Source: UBA7692 sp033578915
GTDB lineage: Bacteria; Bacteroidota; Bacteroidia; Chitinophagales; LD1
Assembly: GCA_033578915.1 (NCBI GenBank)
Contig: JAVQWQ010000149.1
Location: 1-5,365 of the forward strand
Length of the DNA: 5,365 nucleotides
Reading direction: 5' to 3'
Shown here: in pieces, positions 1 to 5,365 of the stretch
Position numbering within the stretch: the stretch's first letter is position 1
How the letters are laid out: each line of letters opens with the position of its first letter
Translations under genes and position numbers: made by a program
The notes under the pieces: generated by a model
Seen by the model: the letters and a program-made list of their open reading frames with translations, nothing else
Databases searched by the model: none
What the model was told of the DNA's origin: nothing

Positions 1-1951
1 CTTCAACAATTTGCTTAGCTCTGTCGCGGCTAAAACGTTGAAGCGTACCGGTAAATAAGAAGGTTTTGCCTTGCAGCTTATTAGATTTTAAGGTCTGGAG
101 TTCAGGACGATTATCTGTATTTACCCCAAGCTCTTTTAGAGTGTGTATTAGTTTTATATTTTGGGGGTTTGAGAAAAAATCTACTATGCTGCGGGCAACC
201 TTAGGACCTATCCCCTCAATAGTAAGTAAAAAATCTTCCTTTTTCTGAGCCAGCTCAAAAATATTATTTACATGCGTGGCAAGGTCTTTTGAGGTGGCAA
301 CTCCTACGTGACGAATACCCAACGCATTAATTAATCTCCAAAGTGGACGTTGTTTTGATGCTTCTATGCCTGATCGCAAATTTTGAACTGATTTCTCACC
401 CCAACCTTCTAATTTTAGTATTTTATCGTATGGTAGGCGATATATATCTTCAATATTTCGGATAAATTTTCTTTCTATGAAGTCAAGAACAATATTTCTT
501 CCAAGACCTTCAATATCCATAGCTTCCTTGCTAACAAAATGAATTACACGTTCCTCTGTTTGGGCTGGGCATTCAGCATTATCACAACGCCACACGGCTT
601 CTTCTTCAGGCTTTGTTAAAGGGGTGTGACAAGAGGGGCAAAGGGTAGGGAAATGAATTGGTTTTTCGTTGCCGCTCCGAAGGCTTTTTTCAACGCCGAT
701 TATATAAGGAATAACTTCGCCAGCTCTTTCTACAATTACGGTATCGTGCAATCGGATATCTTTTTCTTTTATAAAATCTTCGTTGTGCAACGAAACAGAA
801 GAAATTGTTACTCCAGCCAGTGCCACAGGTTCAATTTTGGCTACCGGAGTAATTGCCCCTGTTCTGCCTACCTGGAATTCTACTTTTAAGAGTTTACTCA
901 TTGCTTGCTGTGCAGCAAATTTGTATGCAATAGCCCATCGCGGATGATGTGCTGTGCTACCACAGCGATGCTGCATAGGCAAAGAGTTTACTTTAATTAC
1001 CATTCCGTCGGTATCTATGGGGTAATTTTTTCTTTTATTTTCCCATTGATTGATGAAGTCTCTGACTTCTCCTATACTGTGGCAAACCTTTAATTCGCGC
1101 AGAGGTGTGGCAAAACCGCATTGATCAAGTATTTCTATACAATGGTAATGTGTTTCAAGTTGTTCCTGTAATAAGTCTTTTCCTTTACGATCTGTTGCAA
1201 AACTAATATGATAAACCATAACCTCGAGATTGCGGCTTCTTAGTTCATTAGGATCTTTAAGGCGGAGTGAACCGGCAGCAGTGTTTCTTGGATTCAAAAA
1301 TGGTTTCTCACCTTCAGCTATTCGCTCAGAGTTCATTTGTTCAAACTTATTTCTGCGGATTATTACCTCGCCTCTTATTTCTATCTTGTGAATTCCAAAT
1401 GATTCGAAAGGCGCAGATAACGGAATACTGGGTAGGGCCTTTGCGTTATTGGTGATGTCTTCTCCCATGGCTCCGTCTCCTCTGGTAGCAGCTCTAATGA
1501 GCAGATTATTTTCATAAATCAATGCGATACTCGCTCCATCAAGTTTTGGCTCTACACAATATGAAACATTTTCTGTTTTGGTTAATTCTTTTACCCTGCG
1601 GTCAAATTCTAAAAGGTCTTCTTCTTGGTAGCTGTTATCTAAAGATAACATTGGCGTGAGGTGAGGAACAGTTTCGAAAGATTCACTCAATCCTCGTGCA
1701 ACGCGCTGGGTTGGGCTATCTTCTGTAATGAGATGTGGGTTTTTTTGTTCCAGTGTTTTAAGCATTGAAAAAAGCTTATCGTATTCATAGTCTGAAATTT
1801 TGGGATTTGTTTGTACATAATAACACCAGTCGTGAAATCGAATCACTCTGCGAAGCGCATAAATAATATCGCTTTCTGAACCTTTGTATCTCCCGCTTAA
1901 TAGTTCTTTTCCTTCCTCTAATAATCTCTCCTGCTCGGATGGTTTATACAT
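1..1951 (-). CDS. ligA: NAD+-dependent DNA ligase LigA (C-terminus cut by window edge)
   Basis: Seals nicks in duplex DNA using NAD+, forming an enzyme-AMP intermediate; needed in replication and repair in the cytoplasm. I translated 650 codons from an ATG at 1951 with no internal stop. The N-terminal Ia domain (about 30-80) has HDWCYYV and ISDYEYDKL. The adenylation domain has the active-site KLDG with AMP-accepting Lys136, EIRGEV (191-196), DGMVIK (315-320) and WAIAYKF (339-345, Lys344). An OB fold follows (about 355-425), then a four-cysteine zinc site (Cys438, 441, 456, 461), helix-hairpin-helix repeats (GWGEKS near 516, IEGIGPKVA near 578) and the start of a BRCT domain (GKTFLFTGTLQRFSR, from about 628), where the window ends. 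E. coli LigA has 671 residues, so only the BRCT remainder is missing. The start is firm: the frame has an upstream TAA and no other ATG between. It lies 53 bases after the LysM gene on the same strand, with no clear terminator or promoter between, so co-transcription is likely. No strong Shine-Dalgarno is seen. Confidence 0.97.
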   Translation of the reverse strand, partial: MYKPSEQERLLEEGKELLSGRYKGSESDIIYALRRVIRFHDWCYYVQTNPKISDYEYDKLFSMLKTLEQKNPHLITEDSPTQRVARGLSESFETVPHLTPMLSLDNSYQEEDLLEFDRRVKELTKTENVSYCVEPKLDGASIALIYENNLLIRAATRGDGAMGEDITNNAKALPSIPLSAPFESFGIHKIEIRGEVIIRRNKFEQMNSERIAEGEKPFLNPRNTAAGSLRLKDPNELRSRNLEVMVYHISFATDRKGKDLLQEQLETHYHCIEILDQCGFATPLRELKVCHSIGEVRDFINQWENKRKNYPIDTDGMVIKVNSLPMQHRCGSTAHHPRWAIAYKFAAQQAMSKLLKVEFQVGRTGAITPVAKIEPVALAGVTISSVSLHNEDFIKEKDIRLHDTVIVERAGEVIPYIIGVEKSLRSGNEKPIHFPTLCPSCHTPLTKPEEEAVWRCDNAECPAQTEERVIHFVSKEAMDIEGLGRNIVLDFIERKFIRNIEDIYRLPYDKILKLEGWGEKSVQNLRSGIEASKQRPLWRLINALGIRHVGVATSKDLATHVNNIFELAQKKEDFLLTIEGIGPKVARSIVDFFSNPQNIKLIHTLKELGVNTDNRPELQTLKSNKLQGKTFLFTGTLQRFSRDRAKQIVE

Positions 1952-2004
1952 GCCGCACTTTTCCGCAAAGAAAGCAAATTGATTAACTGGCTTTTAAGAA
2001 TATC

Positions 2005-3618
2005 TTATTTTGAGGTGTGAAGTGCTATTTCTGCTAAAAAAAGGTCGTCAAAAATCTCTAGATCGTTTGCAATGCGGCGCGAAATTTCTACAAGGTTGCC
2101 ATTCTTAGATTCGCCTAGTATCTTCACAAAAACATGTTTTTTGCTCATTAAGTTGGTTACTTTTATGATAGTTCCGGCTTCGCACTTAGAACAGAAGGCG
2201 AGATATTCATTTCCGATATTTCCATCGTGCAGTTGTCCCATGCCTCTGAGTTTTACTACTTTAAGATTCTTTTTTCCGTTTTTATTTTGAAAATCATTTG
2301 CATATTCTTGTGAAAATGGCAGGACCGGTTTAGGTATTATAACAGGTTTTGCTGCTTTCTCTTCTTTTTTTTCAGCTATGTCGGCATGTAATTTTTCAGC
2401 TAATAGTCTTCGGCTATTAGAATCCATATTAATTGTATCGCATCGCTCTAATGAAGCTTTTTCTTCGACTTTGTCTTTTGTCTTATATCGCTCACTAATT
2501 TCGGAAGGAACAAATAACTCAATATCAGATTTTACTTTTTGCTGAGATTTAGTGTCTGATTTACCGGCCAAAGGAGAATGACGTATTGAGGTGTCCACCA
2601 AATTTTCTTTGCTTTGTGCTAAATCCGGACTCTTTGAAATGACAGACGAGTCTTTTTGGGTTGGAGAAACATCAGCCTTGTTTTTCTGATTAGAAGTATT
2701 TTTCAGAGTTTTTGTTGATATATCTTTTGACTTGGCTATTTCTTTGGCGATGTGTATCACAACTGCATTATCTGGAATTTTGTCTTCATCATTTTGATCT
2801 TTTATGGTTAGTTCCTTTCTTTCATCGGCAGATTGCTTTTCGGGGGTTTTTTGTGTTAGTGTGGCAGAATCTCTTATATAGACTTTTAGTTTTTGACCCG
2901 CCTTTAACTCTAGTGTGGTTAGTTTATTTATTTCTTTTAGTTCTGAAGGTTTCATGAAATATTTTCTTGCTATTGCATAAAAGTTTTCACCGGGTTTGAC
3001 AATGTGATGTTTGATTTGGGGTGTATCAGCATACACTTTTGCCTCATTTAAAGGTTTCGTCATGTTATCTACTTTAGATGGTTCAGTTTTTATATCACTC
3101 GTACCCGTATTTTTCGGTATTGAATTGCTCTTAGCTTCTTCTGGTATTGTTGCGTTGGGTGGTAAGAGTAATTTTTGTCCTTCCTCCAGCAGAGTATTTG
3201 TAAGATTATTTGCTGAGATGAGATCGTAAGCTAACAATTGGTATTTTTTGCATATCTCGTAAAATGCTTCTCCTTTTTGAACTATATGAAAGTATGCGTT
3301 TTCTTCTTTTATGGGGTTCTTAATATAGCTGGTCTCCTCTTTATGTGTTATTTTTTGAGCTTCATTTATTTGTTCTTTAGAAATGGTGGCCAACTTAATC
3401 GGTATGCAAAGCTTTTGTCCGGAAACGATATGAGGTTTTTTGCCAAGCTCTGGATTTGAAGAAAGTATCTGACTCACCCGGAGCTTATATCTCGCTGATA
3501 TACTGAACAGTGTTTCTCCCGGTTTTACTATATGTGGAAAGCATTCAGTATCCTGTGCCTCTGTGTTCAGAAAAAAAACAAAAAACAAACAAATAACTAT
3601 TGTTGGGTTTTTGGGCAT
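2005..3618 (-). CDS. Secreted protein with three LysM domains and a C-terminal RlpA-like (double-psi barrel) domain
   Basis: Probably a periplasmic or outer-envelope protein that binds peptidoglycan; its exact role is unknown. Counting from the ATG at 3618 it has 537 residues. Residues 1-21 look like a signal peptide (PKN, then a hydrophobic run IVICLFFVFFL, likely cut after NTEA). LysM domains lie at about 28-73, 110-153 and 204-247; each opens with HIVKPGE or HIVQKGE and ends near GQKL, the usual LysM pattern. A long polar linker rich in Lys, Ser, Asp, Glu and Thr (about 249-435) is probably disordered. The C-terminal 460-535 resembles the double-psi barrel of RlpA (AGTIIKVTNL...HVFVKI...LVEISRRIANDL), but the positions of the RlpA catalytic His and Asp appear to be Cys476 and Gly502, so lytic activity is not expected. 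The frame can be extended to a GTG at 3633, but the ATG gives a more compact signal peptide and lies downstream of a candidate promoter. Divergent from nfeD, with ligA downstream on the same strand. LysM calls are firm; the barrel call is moderate. Confidence 0.9.
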   Translation of the reverse strand: MPKNPTIVICLFFVFFLNTEAQDTECFPHIVKPGETLFSISARYKLRVSQILSSNPELGKKPHIVSGQKLCIPIKLATISKEQINEAQKITHKEETSYIKNPIKEENAYFHIVQKGEAFYEICKKYQLLAYDLISANNLTNTLLEEGQKLLLPPNATIPEEAKSNSIPKNTGTSDIKTEPSKVDNMTKPLNEAKVYADTPQIKHHIVKPGENFYAIARKYFMKPSELKEINKLTTLELKAGQKLKVYIRDSATLTQKTPEKQSADERKELTIKDQNDEDKIPDNAVVIHIAKEIAKSKDISTKTLKNTSNQKNKADVSPTQKDSSVISKSPDLAQSKENLVDTSIRHSPLAGKSDTKSQQKVKSDIELFVPSEISERYKTKDKVEEKASLERCDTINMDSNSRRLLAEKLHADIAEKKEEKAAKPVIIPKPVLPFSQEYANDFQNKNGKKNLKVVKLRGMGQLHDGNIGNEYLAFCSKCEAGTIIKVTNLMSKKHVFVKILGESKNGNLVEISRRIANDLEIFDDLFLAEIALHTSK

Positions 3619-3630
3619 GGGTTTAATTTG
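3603..3630 (+). promoter_or_regulatory. Candidate promoter for nfeD-kdsB
   Basis: A TTG at 3603-3605 is followed after 17 bases by TTAATTTGC (box at 3623-3630). This matches the Bacteroidota pattern TTG-N17-23-TAnnTTTG with one mismatch in the -7 box. Transcription would begin near 3637, about 29 bases before the ATG of nfeD. The elements lie mostly inside the 5' end of the divergent LysM gene, as expected for such a short gap. This is a motif match only. Confidence 0.35.
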
Positions 3631-3646
3631 CACTAGTACAAATTTA
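3623..3646. repeat. 24-base imperfect palindrome between divergent genes; possible operator
   Basis: The arms TTAATTTGC and ACAAATTTA flank a central perfect palindrome ACTAGT (3632-3637). Ten of the twelve base pairs across the axis are complementary; the mismatches are 3624/3645 and 3631/3638. Each arm is also a candidate -7 box, one per strand, so the symmetry may come from two inverted promoter boxes, from a dimeric regulator site, or from both. The symmetry is seen directly; the regulatory role is inferred. Confidence 0.45.
3639..3646 (-). promoter_or_regulatory. Candidate -7 box for the LysM-ligA transcript
   Basis: Read on the minus strand the sequence is TAAATTTG, a full match to the Bacteroidota -7 consensus TAnnTTTG. 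It ends 20 bases before the ATG at 3618, so transcription would start near 3632. That would leave almost no leader for the alternative GTG start at 3633 and so favours the ATG. No TTG is present at the expected -33 spacing of about 17-23 bases, which weakens the call. AT-rich sequence makes chance matches common. Confidence 0.4.
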
Positions 3647-3665
3647 GTTTTTACAAATATCTTTT

Positions 3666-5015
3666 ATGATTAGATTTTACGTAAGTTTTGTGGTTTTTGT
3701 TTTTTTATGTACAGTAATATGTATTCAGGCATGTGCAGAAAATATTGTTTATACATTTAACATACAAAGCGATATAACTCCATCTGTAACACGGCTCACG
3801 CAGAGCGCTATCAAGCAGGCTGAAAGCAGAAATGCACGATATATTTTGATAGAGCTGGATACTTATGGCGGACTGGTTGATGATGCCGATAAGATACGCA
3901 CCATGTTACTTAGGACAAAAATACCTACCCTGGTTTTTATTAAAAATAATGCCGCCAGCGCTGGAGCACTTATTTCTATTGCGTGCGATAGTATTTACAT
4001 GGCGTCCGGTGCCACGATAGGTGCAGCCAGCGTGGTAAATATTAATGGGGAGTTGATGCCTGAGAAATATCAGAGCTACATGAGAAAAAAAATGCGTGCC
4101 ACAGCAGAAGAAACAGGCCGTAATCCGCTGATTGCAGAAGGCATGAGCGATGAGAATATGGTAATAGACAGCCTGAAAGAAAAAGGCAAAATCATCACGT
4201 TAACCACAGAAGAAGCGATTAAATACGGCTACTGCAATGCCAAAACAGAAAATGTAACTCAAATACTGCAGCGCCTCCCCGGAACTCCTGAGTTGGTTCG
4301 GCATGAATCAGATTTTATTGAGAAAGTAATTATTTGGTTAGTCAACCCTGCAGTATCTGGTATATTATTGTTGTTGATTTTCGGGGGATTATATTTTGAA
4401 TTTAAGGCTCCTGGAACATTGCTTCCTATTGCAGTAAGCATCCTTGCTGCCTTGCTTTATTTTGCCCCGTTATATCTCGAAGGCCTTGCTGCTCATTGGG
4501 AAATTTTGGCATTTATAGTGGGTATCGCACTCATTCTGATTGAAATTTTTGTAATACCTGGTTTCGGTGTGGCGGGGATTTTAGGAATTGTTTTTACGGT
4601 TGGCGGGCTGGCGCTGGCCATGTTAAGAAATATAGATTTTGATTTTAGCCCCGTGAGTTCCGATGAAGTAGGGCGCTCACTGCTTATGGTGGTAGTGGCT
4701 ATGTTGGCTCCTTTAGTGCTTTTGGTGGCTTTTGGCAAGCAGTTATTCAACTCCCCATTTTTTGAAAAATTAGCTCCTAAAGAAAATCTCGCTTCAGCCA
4801 AAGGGTTCTCTGTCAAAGAAAGCTCACTTCAACATTTAATTGGCGCTACCGGAAAAACCTTGACAGACCTTCGTCCTGCCGGTAAAGCGCTCTTCGAAAA
4901 TGTGCGTTACGAAGTGGTCTCTGATGGAGAATTTATACCTCACGGCACAGAAGTAAAAGTGATTCGCGTGCAGGGAAATTATCTTGTTGTAACTATAAAT
5001 CATACGAATAATTAA
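3666..5015 (+). CDS. nfeD: Long-form NfeD family membrane-bound serine protease (ClpP-class)
   Basis: A membrane-anchored protease of the NfeD/1510-N type. In characterised archaeal relatives it cuts stomatin-like (SPFH) proteins and is linked to membrane quality control. The protein has 449 residues. Residues 1-24 look like a signal peptide (cut near QACA). Residues 26-200 form a ClpP/crotonase-like protease domain with IELDTYGG (62-69) and NNAASAGA (94-101), where Ser98 is the likely nucleophile. The family uses a Ser-Lys pair; Lys134 in PEKYQSYMR, Lys141 and Lys142 are candidates for the base, and I cannot choose without an alignment. About five hydrophobic segments follow (roughly 218-243, 250-271, 277-297, 299-320, 337-357). 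A C-terminal NfeD OB-fold (about 388-446) carries GATGKTLTDLRPAGKALF and HGTEVKVIRVQGNYLVV. All parts of the long form are present and no damage is seen. The ATG has no Shine-Dalgarno, typical for Bacteroidota. kdsB follows after 16 bases, so the two are probably co-transcribed. No SPFH partner gene lies in the window, though one could be just outside it. Confidence 0.95.
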   Translation: MIRFYVSFVVFVFLCTVICIQACAENIVYTFNIQSDITPSVTRLTQSAIKQAESRNARYILIELDTYGGLVDDADKIRTMLLRTKIPTLVFIKNNAASAGALISIACDSIYMASGATIGAASVVNINGELMPEKYQSYMRKKMRATAEETGRNPLIAEGMSDENMVIDSLKEKGKIITLTTEEAIKYGYCNAKTENVTQILQRLPGTPELVRHESDFIEKVIIWLVNPAVSGILLLLIFGGLYFEFKAPGTLLPIAVSILAALLYFAPLYLEGLAAHWEILAFIVGIALILIEIFVIPGFGVAGILGIVFTVGGLALAMLRNIDFDFSPVSSDEVGRSLLMVVVAMLAPLVLLVAFGKQLFNSPFFEKLAPKENLASAKGFSVKESSLQHLIGATGKTLTDLRPAGKALFENVRYEVVSDGEFIPHGTEVKVIRVQGNYLVVTINHTNN

Positions 5016-5031
5016 ATTTTAAATCCATATT

Positions 5032-5365
5032 TTGAAAACACTGGGAATCATTCCTGCAAGATACAATTCGGTGCGTTTACCGGGTAAACCCTTAGCAGAT
5101 ATTGCCGGTAAGCCCATGATACAAAGAGTATATGAGCGCTCTGTTCAATCCAATTTAGATGATGTAGTTGTCGCCACCGATGACCAAAGAATATTTGAGG
5201 CTGTTTTAGCCTTTGGAGGTAAAGCTATCATGACATCGAAAAATCATTTTAACGGTACATCGCGCGTGGCAGAGGCTGCTTGCAATTTTCAAGCAGAAAT
5301 TATTTTAAATATTCAGGGAGATGAGCCATTTATAGAGCCTGTTTCTATTAATTTGATTGTTGGGG
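5032..5365 (+). CDS. kdsB: 3-deoxy-manno-octulosonate cytidylyltransferase (CMP-Kdo synthetase), 3' end beyond window
   Basis: Activates Kdo with CTP to give CMP-Kdo, the donor used to attach Kdo to lipid A in LPS core synthesis; a cytoplasmic enzyme. The 111 visible codons cover the N-terminal half of the nucleotidyltransferase fold. IIPARYNSVRLPGKPL (6-21) is the CTP-binding signature with Arg10 and Lys19; GKPMIQRVYE (26-35), VVATDD (46-51), NGTSRVAE (74-81) and IQGDEP (94-99), with metal-binding Asp97, follow in the family order. E. coli KdsB is about 248 residues, so roughly half is missing. No ATG lies between the in-frame TAA at 5020 and the conserved sequence; TTG at 5032 gives MKTLGIIPARY, which fits family N-termini, and an ATT just before it is a less likely choice. 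It lies 16 bases after nfeD without a visible promoter, so it probably depends on the upstream transcript. The identity is firm, the start codon less so. Confidence 0.95.
   Translation, partial: MKTLGIIPARYNSVRLPGKPLADIAGKPMIQRVYERSVQSNLDDVVVATDDQRIFEAVLAFGGKAIMTSKNHFNGTSRVAEAACNFQAEIILNIQGDEPFIEPVSINLIVG

Noticed and set aside
626..889. Plus-strand open frames opposite ligA (also near 66, 905 and 1267)
   Set aside because: The minus strand carries continuous LigA with all catalytic motifs; these frames are antisense by-products.
1990..2012. Possible terminator hairpin (AAGA/TCTT) between the LysM gene and ligA
   Set aside because: The stem has only four mostly A-T pairs, so it is too weak for a rho-independent terminator.
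2712..3459. Leu/Phe-rich plus-strand frames that look like small membrane proteins opposite the LysM gene
   Set aside because: Their hydrophobic look comes from reading the complement of Lys/Glu-rich codons; there is no start-site or domain support.
3718..3740. Lipoprotein signal at Cys23 of the NfeD protein
   Set aside because: The residues before it (Ile-Gln-Ala) fit a lipobox poorly because of the Gln, and cleavage after Ala24 by signal peptidase I is more plausible.
4085..4092. Run of eight A in the nfeD protease region, with similar eight-base runs in the LysM gene near 2364 and 3571-3578, as possible phase-variation sites
   Set aside because: Runs of this length are expected in AT-rich coding DNA, encode ordinary Lys and Phe codons here, and all frames are intact.
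4493..4816. 107-codon open frame on the minus strand inside nfeD
   Set aside because: It lies entirely opposite a well-supported membrane-protein gene and shows no recognisable domain; it is a shadow frame.

Overview
The window is AT-rich chromosomal DNA that looks like Bacteroidota, perhaps the Chitinophagales/Sphingobacteriales side. Three things suggest this: the flavour of the proteins (a LysM protein with a barrel-like C-terminal domain, a long NfeD protease with a PEKYQSYMR segment, a LigA with a KLDGAS active site), the lack of clear Shine-Dalgarno sequences before all four genes, and -7 elements of the TAnnTTTG type. The assignment rests on pattern recognition, not on a database search. 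A CMP-Kdo synthase gene fits an LPS-making Gram-negative cell.

Layout: four genes in two divergent pairs, arranged around a very short control region at about 3619-3665. Leftward (minus strand) run a secreted LysM-repeat protein (2005-3618) and, 53 bases further on, ligA, the NAD+-dependent DNA ligase, which starts at 1951 and leaves the window inside its C-terminal BRCT domain. Rightward (plus strand) run a long-form NfeD membrane serine protease (3666-5015) and, after a 16-base gap, kdsB, which seems to start at a TTG codon and leaves the window after 111 codons. Coding sequence fills nearly everything. No tRNA, rRNA, CRISPR array, insertion sequence or convincing rho-independent terminator was seen.

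How they may work together: the LysM protein (cell-wall binding in the periplasm), NfeD (membrane-protein quality control) and KdsB (activation of Kdo for LPS core) all concern the cell envelope. LigA is a housekeeping replication and repair enzyme that is probably just carried in the same transcript. The most unusual non-coding element is a 24-base imperfect palindrome centred on ACTAGT between the two divergent genes. Its two arms are themselves candidate -7 promoter boxes pointing towards each other.

I do not see a convincing undescribed system here. The window reads as an ordinary core-genome region with a few details worth checking: the divergent palindrome, a LysM/barrel protein lacking both RlpA catalytic positions, the TTG start of kdsB, and an NfeD protease without an adjacent SPFH (flotillin-like) partner.
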